From positions 53,027,947-53,091,946 of the forward strand of contig CM047806.1 of assembly GCA_026214975.1 (NCBI GenBank): a stretch of 64,000 bases of DNA, in the 5' to 3' direction. This document shows, one piece after another, positions 46,801-57,806 of this stretch. Within the stretch, counting starts at the first letter, position 1, and each line of letters starts with the position of its first letter. The notes under the pieces are model-generated. The model was not told the origin of the DNA, did not search any database, and saw only the letters and a list, made by a program, of their open reading frames with translations. Position numbers and translations under genes: made by a program. This DNA is from Gentiana macrophylla. Taxonomy: Eukaryota > Streptophyta > Magnoliopsida > Gentianales > Gentianaceae.

Positions 46801-49800
46801 AGCTTTAAGTATAATTAATTTTGATGATAAAATTCTATAATAACCTCATTAATGTAATAGTTGTAATGTATGTCAATTTATAATAAATTAGGGGTAATAA
46901 TAAGAAAATGTAATAAATGCTCCGGGTATTCTAAATAGATTTATATTATTGGAAATTTTTAAAAAACTAAACGGATTTACATTTTGAGGCTGATGTAGTA
47001 TTTAATCTATATCAATCTACTACTATAGCATTAATGACAATGAACGGTATTTTAGACTTTTTACTTGAAATTTATTATATTATTTGTTTTTTTGTCTATG
47101 TATTTTTAATTTAATTACACATTTTGGACACAAATTAAAATCATTAGACAAAATAACACTTTTTCGATGAAAGCGGTAATGATATAGTTACACCCTTAAG
47201 TTTAGACTGCTTACCCAACAAAATTTATGTTGTGATTTTTTCAAGTGAAAACATGTGGGTGAGATGATGATGGACTAAAAATAAAGTAGACTGTAGGAGT
47301 AACTCTATCACACCCTCCTCGACAAAATTAACATCATCTCTTTAAAAACATTAGTTCCAAAGAAAAACAAAACAAAAAGACGACTAGCCGAAGTCGCTCA
47401 TGGCCAAAGAAAAGAAAAGACTTACTTAACTAAGTCTTCACCGGCTTGGTAGCTTCAAAGGATGATTATGTTACAAGATATGGCTAAACGAGTATCAAGT
47501 GCAAGTTGTTCAACTCAAAGATGATAGATAATGAGCATACTACCAAATTTCACATGCAATGACTTAGTAGAGTGCCGAGGACTCAAAGATAATGTCTCAA
47601 AGATGACGCTGCCAGGTAGTCTGTTGTTTAGACGGTTATTTTGTTATAACCTATATGTAACTTCCTTTAACCGATTCACGAGGTGTAATGATGTCACAAA
47701 TACTCTTGTTCACCAACATTGTAACTTAACTCATTCATTATCTTTGAGTAATAATATTTTGCATTACTTTAGTTGTGTTTTCTTAAATTTCACTATCGAA
47801 AAGCATCGCCGGATGACTACCACGCACAAGTAAGCAAAACGCTTTGTATCTATGTACACATGACAGCTTATCCGACGGCACGCTCTAATAAAGAGTCCTC
47901 GCATTAGAATATTCCATATAATACTTGTCAACAAAGAACTATTTGGTCCTCGATACTGGCGCGTGTCCGCCGAGGACAATGTTGAGGCTATATGTCGCTT
48001 TTTAACATCTTTGGTAAGTCGCTTGATTTAAACCAAAAGTCACCCAAATTAATGACCAATACATCAAATGTTGAAGAAATTGTCGCCTAATCCTCGCCTT
48101 TCTCCACGCCTCGAGGTTTATGGTTCGTGAATGTTCTTGATTTACGTAAGCAATAACCGGTTTCTGTGCATAAAGATATGGTCTTTTTTTCATTCATTAG
48201 ACAATTGATGTAGTTGATGTTGATGACATCGCATATTCAAATTAATACACAAACCGGATAGCTTTGTGAAATAATTGTAAAGGTCACTCTTCTTGTTGTG
48301 ACAATTTTTGTGTAAGGTCACCGCTGTGTATTATTGATGTTAATGCATATACAATTGTTACTTCATTGACAATGTCATTGCATATGATAGTATTCATGTC
48401 AATGCATAAACAAATGTTACCTCATTGAAAATTGTTACTACATTTGCATTTGCATTTGACATTTGATGTTGTATATTCAAATACTTGACGCTCATAAAGT
48501 GTGTTGATTACAGTTTGAGACTTGATTGTGAATATACGGTTGTTTTGATATGCCATGACATTGAAAATTTAGTGACGCATGATTGATATTATAAATTGTC
48601 ACCAAGCGTAAAGGACACCATATTTTCTCTTCAGAAAGTGTCACTTAAGATGTCAGAATACATGCTTTCATCTTCACGAAGTTGTTACTTGGTGATGCAA
48701 GTGACACCGACGGTTCGCTGTAAAACATCATTCAAGATGAAGTGACACATGTTTTTGTCTATAAAAAGTGTCATCAAAGATACAAAGGACAAACTATTAT
48801 TGTTACTACATTTTCAATTGTCGATGCATTAAATGTTTAGATGTTTAGCACTTCAAATGCACTCTACACCAATCACGATTTTTAAATGTCACCGCAACTT
48901 CACATATCATCAGTGATCGCCAAATGTCATTTCATCATCACATGTCATTTCATCATCACATGTCATTGCATCTCCAAATTGCCACTACATCGCGGTCGAA
49001 TTTATGAAAAAATATTTTTACGTAAATTAAGTCGATATATCAAATTGAATATCATAATAAAGAGGATGAAAACGACATCTTCAGAATGTAAAGAATATAG
49101 TGAAAGAATTACGCGATCGAGCTTTTAGATCAAAATATTGAAATATTGAAATATTGAGTAATAGAAAGATAACGATATTCGCTTTTTTTTAATTCGCTAT
49201 AAACAGGGGTATTATTAATAATTTGTTAGTTTTATTCTTTATAAAAAGAAAAAGAAAATTGAAGGTGTCCTATTTAACTATTTAAGTTGATTTTAAGCGC
49301 TCTTTTGGCAATTCTCCTGTGTTATAATATTTGAGTCGAATGAGCTCACGGACTCATTTTTACAAGGAAATGATATGTTTGACATAAATTTAAAGGTGAA
49401 CGTTATCTGCTCGGCCGATTATTTTGAACCTATAAACTGAATTGTTTTATACGCTTTTTTATTTTAGAAACCAAAACCAATAGCTTCTAAGCCTATAATC
49501 ATTTGTTCGGTCTAATTTATTTTGAATTGGTTTTATTTTCATGAATAAATAAAGTTATTGATTGTACTATCTCCTATTCTAGAATATAAAACATTTTGGC
49601 TCTTTTTTATTAGTTCAAGAATATAAATCATTTTAGATTATCAATAAATATCTATTATTTTTCTCTATATTATTCATAATATATATTAACGGTCACCAAA
49701 ATTTTCATTACTTTATTAACTATCAGATTAATAATAATCAAACGATATTTTCAAAAAATTTATCCGTAAAATATATGACACTTTACACCTTTCTTAATCT

Positions 49801-50419
49801 ATATGAAAACATATTAAATAACTTACATTTGAAGGCGGGGTAGTATATAACAACTTGTTTAGGAATGACGTTGAATAATTAATGCGATACTTCAATAGTA
49901 TTACGTTTGTAAAACCAGAGAGATGATTGACAAAACGGTTTCAATGCCGAAATAAGATATAAAAATAACCAATCACCCTTCAACTACCATTCGAAACAAC
50001 AGACTCAACGCATACATACTTCGCTAAACCGCTACTAACAAGAAAATAATAGAATTGTTTGCACTGATTTCAATTCATCACTGAAAATTAACCTTTACTG
50101 TGGAAATATTACATATCAAATATTCATATCAAATATTATGTAATATTTATTTATTTCGCAGATATACATTATTTGTACATTTTATTTGTAAAATGACATA
50201 TTAATTCATGCATATATAAACAATTAATACGCTAAAATCTAGCTTACTTTACGCCATGCATATAGCTTTTACTTTTACATGCATGCTTGCCGCCCATAGC
50301 TATATACTCTAGCCACCACTGCTCTAGCCTAGCCTCCCCTCAATCAGAATTATTTATACCTCTTCACTTTACGAATAAACTAAATCGTTTTTACTCTAAA
50401 ATGCTTATCACTTTCAAAC
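46801..50419. other. AT-rich spacer with short repeats, no gene
   Basis: No coding sequence recognised. 48320-48980 contains loose repeats of TGTCATTGCATATG and GTGTCACTxAAGAT phrases. Near the gap, RY-type CATGCATG (50278-50285), a TTATTTATACCTC TATA-like box (about 50349) and pyrimidine-rich sequence could be a plant promoter reading right, but nothing downstream confirms it. Confidence 0.5.
48924..48977. repeat. 18-bp tandem repeat, three units
   Basis: TGTCATTTCATCATCACA occurs twice in succession, followed by a variant third unit TGTCATTGCATCTCCAAA. Confidence 0.9.
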
Positions 50420-50519
50420 NNNNNNNNNNNNNNNNNNNNNNNNNNNNNNNNNNNNNNNNNNNNNNNNNNNNNNNNNNNNNNNNNNNNNNNNNNNNNNNNN
50501 NNNNNNNNNNNNNNNNNNN
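50420..50519. other. Assembly gap, 100 Ns
   Basis: Exactly 100 Ns, the conventional length for a gap of unknown size. The true distance between the flanks is unknown. Confidence 0.98.
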
Positions 50520-50775
50520 ATAATTAAAGGTGCTCTTATTGTTATGAATGCTTGCAGGTCTAGTGGTTTGTATGTTTTGAAGGGATCCACAGTTATTGGA
50601 AATTCTGTAATCCGTATGTCATCTCGTTCAAAATTAGACATTATGAAGCGTCGTCCATTTGTTAAGTTCAAGTAGTGCTTGGACTTATTTGAGACAGTCT
50701 GAAAACTTTTAAACTTGTGGAGAAAGAATGGTATTACTATTTCTGGATTTGAGCTTTTGTCTCAAGGTGGAGATT
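50520..50775 (+). pseudogene. Internally deleted copia GAG-pre-integrase fragment
   Basis: KGALIVMNACRSSGLYVLKG then STVIGNSVI is the GAG-pre-integrase domain that precedes copia integrase. It runs into a stop and then, within 150 bases, into the purine tract and LTR, so integrase, RT and RNase H are deleted. Confidence 0.8.
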
Positions 50776-51175
50776 TGTTAAGATAGGCCAAAAGCCCAAT
50801 TTAGATATTTGTCAAATTGTTTTGCTTGAACTCCCACATCGGCAATTCAATTATAGCAGCCAACTTTAGAATACTATAGAATAGGCTTTAGCCTATTATT
50901 TTGTTGTGTACCAATGTATCATTGAGATGTATTAAATCGAGATAAATTCTCAATTGCCTTAGCTATTTTGGCTATTGTTTTAGGTTTCAGGAGAGTTGTA
51001 TCTTTTGTAATCTACCTATATAGTAAAATTTTCTCTTTCGCCCGTGGACTAGTCGGCACATTGCCGGAAACCACGTAAATTTAGTGTTTTGTCTTTTTCC
51101 TTCTTTTTTTTTTATTTTAATTTTCTTGTTACCGTCGTTAAGGGTTATCGCTCGGTTTTTTTTTTTTCCTAACAA
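50776..51175 (+). repeat. Copia 3' LTR (400 bp)
   Basis: Starts TGTTAAGATAGGCC after CAAGGTGGAGATT and ends CCTAACA. It includes the phrase GTGGACTAGTCGGCACA, also found near the end of the LTRs at 41.7 and 46.4 kb, so these are related families. Confidence 0.7.
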
Positions 51176-51220
51176 TTTGCATTAAATACAGATGTATATA
51201 TGATTTTTTTCTATACAAAT

Positions 51221-52216
51221 TGATGATGTTGGAAATCACCTATAGTTCCAAATAACCTCTAAGACGATTCAAACAAGAACAAAGACAATGGGGATCGAGA
51301 TTTGTGTAAAATTAAGACTGAGCCTGAGAGATAGTTTCCCCCAAGTTGCCTACGTATCCAATAGTTTGATTGGAATCAAGTCATTCGTAGTTCCTTAGGG
51401 TTGTTTATATAGGGAGGCGTCTCACCCCCCTATAGGTCCGAATAACCTCTAAGACGATTCAAACAAGAACAAAGACAATGGGGATCGAGATTTGTGTAAA
51501 ATTAAGACTGAGCACGAGAGATAGTTTCCCCAAGTTGCCTACGTATCCAATAGTTTGATTGGAATCAAGTCATTCGTAGTTCCTTAGGGTTGTTTATATA
51601 GGGAGGCGTCTCACCCCCCTATAGGTCCGAATAACCTCTAAGACGATTCAAACAAGAACAAAGACAATGGGGATCGAGATTTGTGTAAAATTAAGACTGA
51701 GCCTGAGAGATAGTTTCCCCCAAGTTGCCTACGTATCCAATAGTTTGATTGGAATCAAGTCATTCGTAGTTCCTTAGGGTTGTTTATATAGGGAGGCGTC
51801 TCACCCCTTTTCTTGTCAAACAAGTCGTAGAATCCTTAAACCCTAAGGATCATCACGTATTTATCTCTAGCAAAAGATAATTATGATTATATTCGAATCA
51901 TGAGATCTCCCCCCGGTAATCCAGGGATTCTCCTATAATATAGGCACATATGCGGATTATTGTACAAGGAAAGAGCCAGTCGGCTTTCGATGGGCTCCTC
52001 AGGTCGTCTCGACCTGAGCTGCGCGTCCTATCCCCAGACTAAGCCGAACTGCCCTGCAGTGCGGTAGTCAGGAAGGAGATGGACAGACCTCCCTCCTGGG
52101 GTAGGGTCTTACTGGTATGGGGCTCCTGGCCCTAAAAGATTTCCTCTTATCTTTCTCTCTCAATCTTGGGATGTTATAAGAGTGACACGTGGCCAGGTCT
52201 ATTTTCACCATCGTCA
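51221..52216 (-). repeat. 3' LTR of Tat element with triplicated block (996 bp)
   Basis: An 18-base end is followed by three tandem units at 51239-51428, 51429-51617 and 51618-51806, then the common remainder. The other LTR has one unit. Each unit carries GTTTATATAGGG, the TATA-like box on the minus strand, so the LTR has three potential core promoters. Confidence 0.95.
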
Positions 52217-52228
52217 TAAGCCCCCCAG
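52217..52228 (-). promoter_or_regulatory. Polypurine tract of Tat element
   Basis: On the minus strand CCTGGGGGGCTTA directly precedes the 3' LTR start TGACGATGG. Confidence 0.75.
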
Positions 52229-52409
52229 GTCTGGCCAAACTACCTAGGAGCTGGGTAGACCTGAGATCAGCTCGGACGTTTCAAAATAACATGTTTACCA
52301 TGACACGTGTCCCTGCTACCGTTTAGACTGCCGTATGGAGCGCAAGAAACGAAGCGTCTTTATACATAGCACAATAATAGGGCGGTTATCCCAAGACTTC
52401 TTTTTGGGG

Positions 52410-52416
52410 TTTTATA
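52410..52416 (+). promoter_or_regulatory. TATA box of antisense gene (putative)
   Basis: TTTATAA in GGGGTTTTATAACTCCC, about 150 bases ahead of the antisense start codon; the intervening sequence is pyrimidine-rich like a plant 5' untranslated region. Confidence 0.5.
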
Positions 52417-52562
52417 ACTCCCTAGTCTCATCAATCCCTTCAGACGTTACTCTTTAAATCAAGTGTGAAGTCGGGACGGTTGCCATTCCATTCTTCCATC
52501 TCTCCGATCTCCCTACTCAAGTAAGCCTTCTTCTTCTTCTTTCTAAGTCTTTTCTGTTGTTA

Positions 52563-54666
52563 ATGAGCGAAGCCATAATCCTTACCGATAGTTCCATTGA
52601 GGCATTATTTGAATCGGAGCCTGAATTAGAAGAAGAAAGTATCTCTACCGGAGTCAATCTTGAGAGACCTGCTCTTTCCTTTTTCAATCCTCCCCCTTCT
52701 TCCTCCTCTTCTAGATTCGTCCTTTCCCTTAAGGCCTTTATGGCTTTGAAATCACAGGCGGCCTGCCATGGCATCGATACCAAAATAACTACCACGGATT
52801 TGACCCGTATCTCTGTAAACAATACAACCTAACAAATCCGCTTTTCAAACCCATTATCCCGGCTCTGGCGTTTATGCCTATCAAGCCCGGCCGGGTATCA
52901 TATTGTCTACCGAGAGCAAGCGGCTATTATGCGGCTTAAGGTTTCCGATCTGTCCGGCTGTTTTAGCCGTCCTGGAGCATTACGATCTAGGGTTGGCCCA
53001 GATCGTGCCCAATGGAATAAGGGCGATAGTGGGCTTCGCCATTTGGTGTAGGTGTGCCTGCATCCCCTTCAAAGTCCAAACATTTATTTGTTCTTTCAGT
53101 GAAACAGTGCGAGCAGGCCGGGTATTACTTGCTTCCCACGCGCCGGGGACTTCATGCACAAGTTCAATTCACGAGAGCCTGGGGATACCTCGTACAAAGG
53201 TTGGAAAACAAGGTTCTTTTTCATCTGTCCCGAGGTGACTCGGAATCTGGGTAGATGGAACTCCTCGGATCTGAGATGGCGATCCCCGGCCAACTGACGT
53301 GGATAGGAAACTCCTGACGACATTCGCAAAAAGCGGAGTGTATATCGGGAGAAAAGTATTCTTCGAGTTGATTTTGGTTTTGCTCGATTTGCCCATCATG
53401 GTCCCTAACCCATACAAGGAGTTAGATAAGGAAGAGTACAAGATATGTAGGGCTTTAACATCTGCTCTTGTCATACTTGTTTTATGCCATACTTTGCTAA
53501 GTGTAAAAATATTTTCTAACACTTCTTGCTTTGTTTACTCTGGCAAAGTCTTCCTTTCTTTGACCTTTTGGAGGGCGTGAATGACGAGGTGGTTCCTCCG
53601 GTCAACCCAAGAGCCCAACCAGAGGGTGAGCCAGCAGACAACCTGTAGAGCCGGAACATCTCCGAGCTGCTGGAACTGTCCTGACTCCCACTTCGGCCCA
53701 ACTCTTGTCCGGGCAGCCAGATGACTCTTCTGGGGACATGGAGCGGATAGATGTGGATGAAGACCAGGAGATGAGAGGAGATGCGATCGAGCATAGTCGG
53801 AAGAAGAAGGTAGTCTCTTCCTCGGCTCGGAAGAGTCGATCCAAGAAAAGAAAAGCGGGCCGGCAGACCATAGAGAACGTCGAGGACTCTCCTGAGGAGC
53901 CACCGTCCCCGGGGCACAATCGATTGCACGAGCTGTCAGATCAGGACCTCACCGCTGTGGTAATTTTTTATTTTTTTTTGTATAAATATGTCTGTCACCC
54001 TTTATTTGTCTTGCTTCCTTTTTACCTTTTCTTTGTCTTCTCTAGGGAGCTCAGGTCGGCCAAGAATTCCTGGATCGCCTTGCTGAATCTGCGGCGAGTA
54101 AGGAAGCTCTGCGAGAAACGATCGAGGAGCTCCGAGCGAGTCGTGATAAACACAGAGAAGCCTCAAAAGCTAAGGACCAAGAGGTTGCTGGGTTGAAGAA
54201 GGAGCTGGCCGAGACCAAGGCCAAGTGTACTGCCGAACTCCAGGCCAAGCATGATGAATATGTGGCGGAGAATTCTGAGCTCGGGCAGGCATTGGCGAAA
54301 CTCCGTGCTGAGCTGGAAACTCTGAAAGCCTCTCTCCCGGCTCGGGATGCCCGAGTCGTGCACGAGTACAAGTCCTCCGACCATCTAGCTGGAGCCTTGA
54401 AGGTGTTGCTGAATCCTGTCATGCAACACGGGTATACTACGGGTGTGGACGAGGCCAAGGCACAGCGTCCTAAGCTGGTACTCCCTGACCTTACGCATTA
54501 TCGCTCCATGTACAAAGAAGGAGCAGGTCAGCTCTACGATGACCGGTTGAGGGAGTTTAAGGCGGGTGAAGACATTGGGGTCAAGTATGCTCGACGTCGT
54601 CCAGCTTCTCAGAGCTCTGTGGCTGCCCCATCTTCAACGGAGCATGCTTCAAGAAACCAGACCTGA
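52563..54666 (+). CDS. Antisense additional gene of the Tat element, Transposase_28-like plus coiled coil
   Basis: It lies opposite to gag-pol, between integrase and the 3' LTR. Start ATG at 52563 (MSEAIILTDSSIEALFESEP). The next part resembles the Pfam family called putative gypsy-type transposon (Transposase_28): CPAVLAVLEHYDLGLAQIVP and NGIRAIVGFAIWCR near 52950-53070, then VYIGRKVFFELILV and ICRALTSA near 53338-53465. A basic, Ser/Lys-rich linker (53705-53959) ends at a clean intron (GTAATTTTTT...TTCTCTAG, 53960-54045, phase 0). The last exon, 54046-54666, is a long charged coiled coil (ELAETKAKCTAELQAKHDEY, LAKLRAELETLKASL) and ends TGA. Additional antisense genes of this kind are known in Tat elements; their function is unknown. 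As read, small indels break the frame near 52815, 53080-53330 and 53620-53700. Confidence 0.82.
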
Positions 54667-54879
54667 TTATTTCTCCTTATGCTGTTTTTGTTTTTTGTAA
54701 AAACTTTGAAACTTTTTTGTTGTCCAAGTTTATGTACTTCATTTATAACTTGTGGTGCCCTGCCCACTATTATGTACTTTAACTTTACTCAGTTTGTTTT
54801 GGGTTTGAATTCTGCCTTATGGATGCCCCCTTCCCCCCAGTATGGCTTGCATTACTGACGGTTTGGATGACATACTAAG

Positions 54880-55395
54880 TCTTGATAAAATTCTGGCCTG
54901 ACCTGCAGACTTAGGAGGTTTGACTAAGTCTTAAACCTTCTGAGTATAACCTGACTCAGTTAAAACCCTGTCCTGGCTTGAGGACTCGGGAAGCTTGGGG
55001 TATTCAAGCTTTCTGAGTCTGACTTGCAGGACTCAGCTAAATTCTGGCCTGACCTGCAGACTGAGGAGGTTCGACTTTTGCAAACCTTCTGAGTATAACC
55101 TGACTCAGTTAAAACCCTGTCCTGGCTTGAGGACTCGGGAAGCTTGGGGTATTCAAGCTTTCTGAGTCTGACTTGCAGGACTTCGATTAAATTCGGCGAC
55201 TGCAGGTGAGGAGGTTTGACTTTTGCAAACCTCGCCGAGTATAACTCGACTCGCTTAAAACCCATCTGGTTTGAGGACTCGGGAAGCTTGGGGTATTCAA
55301 GCTTTCGAGTCCGACTTGCAGACTCCAGTTAAATCTGGCACGACTGCAGATCGAGGAGGTTTGACTTTTGCAAACTGCTTGAGTATAACCTGACT
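54880..55395. repeat. Tandem repeat of about 147 bp between antisense gene and integrase
   Basis: The phrase AGTATAACCTGACTCAG recurs at 54943, 55092, 55238 (altered) and 55382, periods 149, 146 and 144. Each full unit also holds GGACTCGGGAAGCTTGGGGT and TTCAAGCTTTC. The third unit has clustered small changes in its CTG/CAG-containing parts. Confidence 0.9.
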
Positions 55396-55543
55396 CAGTT
55401 AACAAAAAGTAATCACAGTACATAGCATAACAATATATGACATGAAAGAATCATATATTTATTAGAACTCAAAGGTGTTTGATAACACTTTTATTGAAAA
55501 AGACAACATAAAATGGAAAGATAGAATCAAGCCTGGATTCGTT

Positions 55544-56353
55544 TCAGGCATAAAACTTCCTAAGGTTGTTGGCATTCCGGCTTTCTGGTGCAGTCGGCCT
55601 CTCAGATCGCCTAGTCGGTAAGCACCTTTGCCATGAACTTTTACCACTCTGTACGGGCCTTCCCAGTTCGGGTTAAGCTTTCCCTAGGGACCCTGCTTAC
55701 TGACCTCGTTCTTCCTTAGCACCAAGTCTCCTTCTTTGAAGTACAAATGCTTAACCTTAGAATTGTAATATTGGGATATTCTTTGCTTGTACCTTGCCAT
55801 CCGGATATAGGCCACTTCCTCAGCCTCTTCCAAGTTGTCCTTGGCATGTCTGAGCTCGACATCCTGATGCTCGTGGATCGTGTGTGGGCTCGGTCCTCGA
55901 GGAGGAAGCCCTATTTCGGCCGGAATGATCGCATCACATCCATAAGCTAAAGCAAAAGGAGTTTCTCCGGTGGCCGAGTTTGGAGTCGTTCTATCGCCCA
56001 AAGGATGTTAGGCAAATGCTCGACCCATGCTTGTCCTCTTCTTCCAATCTCTTCTTCACCCAAACTTGAGCTGCTGCTGTTGATCTGCTTTACCTGGCCG
56101 TTGGCACTGGGGATAACCGACAGAGGTGAAATGTTGGACTATACCCGGCTCGGCGCACCATGACTTTATTTGTCCGATCCTCAAATTGCGTTCCGTTTAT
56201 GCCGACACAAGGATCTTGGGTATCCCAAAACGATGCATTTATATTCTTCCACAAAATTTTCACGTATTGCTTTCGCGGTGATGGTGGTCAAAGCCTCGGC
56301 CTCTACCCACTTACTAAAGTAATCAACAGCCACGACAAGAAACTGTAAGTTAC
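55544..56353 (-). pseudogene. Tat integrase core end and C-terminus
   Basis: From the solo LTR leftwards: QFLVVAVDYFSKWVEAEALT (core, second half of the first catalytic block), then degraded sequence, then NSATGETPFALAYGCDAIIP, YYNSKVKHLYFKEGDLVLRK (55684-56001), and GKGAYRLGDLRGRL. The frame then gives RNANNLRKFYA and a stop at 55544-55546, the usual end of Tat pol. One or more frame changes are present. Confidence 0.87.
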
Positions 56354-57806
56354 TGTCACGGATTTTATCTATGCAAAACAACAAGTAATAAATTTATAAA
56401 TCCGGTATTTCCCCAAGTGTAGGGATCGTAGTATAGCAATTAATACCGGAGTCGGTCACAGGGAATCGGGGTATCTAGTTCATTAATTTTCCTAAGGTTG
56501 TTACTACTAAAACGAAACTAAAAACGATAAAATAAACTGGACAGAGGATTTTCAGTCCAAAGCTAGGGAGGATAAAAGCGATAATAAATAAATAAAACTA
56601 CAACTAAGAAAACAATAAAACTAACTAACATGATAACGACTGAAGCAAATCAACATAGAACAAACATGATCCACCATCCCGCAACCCTTAATTCTTCCCT
56701 AGATTTTCTTATGATGATTCAATCAAAGTTGTGGTTCACCTAATCAAAGGTATGAATTCCTACTTCCGTAAGTAATCCGTCTATCAATCTCATCATCTTC
56801 CGATCTATAGAGATTAACGCTCTCAAAACAAGGTGCAAGATTTATTAGATCTAACAACCTAGAAATCTAACCTATCAACTTCCGTTATGTCAAGGTTAAA
56901 AGTCTAATCTTTCCTATGGTGATCTAAGGTTTACACCGATTTCCATCATACGGTAAACATCAGATAGCAATTCATCTTCCGATATCGATTGCATAAGCAA
57001 ATAAACAAAGGAAAGATACAAACTTTAAATTAAACTCACAAGATTATCCAAGAGAAAGAAAGTAAAAGCATTTGCTGAAAATCTCCCATGGTCGCTCCAA
57101 GTTCACGGCTTCAGACAACACCATGAACGAACAAGAAAAGAAAAGAAACGAAAATAAAACCTAATCTAACATCCACCCCAAACCTCCCAAAAAATTTGGG
57201 GCCATAGGTTTTTCTCTAATGATTATGTATCAATAAGAGTCAATAATGTGTGTCTTAGGGTTGAAATCGCGCCGCTATTTATAGAAAAGTAAAGCGCGGC
57301 TTTGCTTAAGTCGGCCGTGGGCGCTGTCCTCTTCTCTGACGCCGCCCATTCTTTCAGACGGAGGTGGCGCCCGCTTGCTTCAGCGTCCAAACTCTCAGTA
57401 TCAAAATCGCTCCTCCGGACGCTTGATCCAAGATTCTGACGCCACCCATCCGGCTGGACGGGACTTGGACGCGCGTTCAGCTCTTTTTCTTCCAAAATCA
57501 TCTTAATCTTCATTCCAACTTCATCTCTATCTCTTTCCTTCCATGCAAATCATCATTTGAACATCTTTTAAGCTCCTTTCACCTCATGCAAGCGTACCTA
57601 CATCACGATGCAAAATGTAACATCTTACATCTAAAGATATTTATCCAATAAAATCACATAATTAACCCGATTTTGCACTTTAATACTTCTAAAACTCATT
57701 TGCTCAATATTTCAATATAAAGCTCGATTTCTATGAGAAACATACGAATATGGAGAGAATTGTTACAAAATATATCCTTATAAAACGTATAAAATCACCC
57801 TTAACA
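56354..57806 (-). mobile_element. Athila-family solo LTR inside Tat integrase, TSD GTTAC
   Basis: TGTCACGGATTT...CCCTTAACA, 1,453 bp, flanked by GTTAC at 56349-56353 and 57807-57811. Same family and same orientation as the LTR at 6604-8162. The TATA-like CTATTTATAG is at 57275-57284, with GC-rich GACGCC/GGGCGC motifs at 57310-57475 upstream of it on the minus strand. Removing it and one duplication brings the two integrase halves into the same frame. Confidence 0.95.

Noticed and set aside
50278..50419. Plant promoter-like block with CATGCATG and a TATA-like box
   Set aside because: No coding sequence follows before the gap, so it cannot be distinguished from chance.
50414..50671. Open frames running through the N gap
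   Set aside because: They are continuous only because Ns were translated as unknown residues.
53516..53929. Overlapping minus-strand frames of 105-137 codons
   Set aside because: Shadows of the antisense Tat gene's GC-richer exon.
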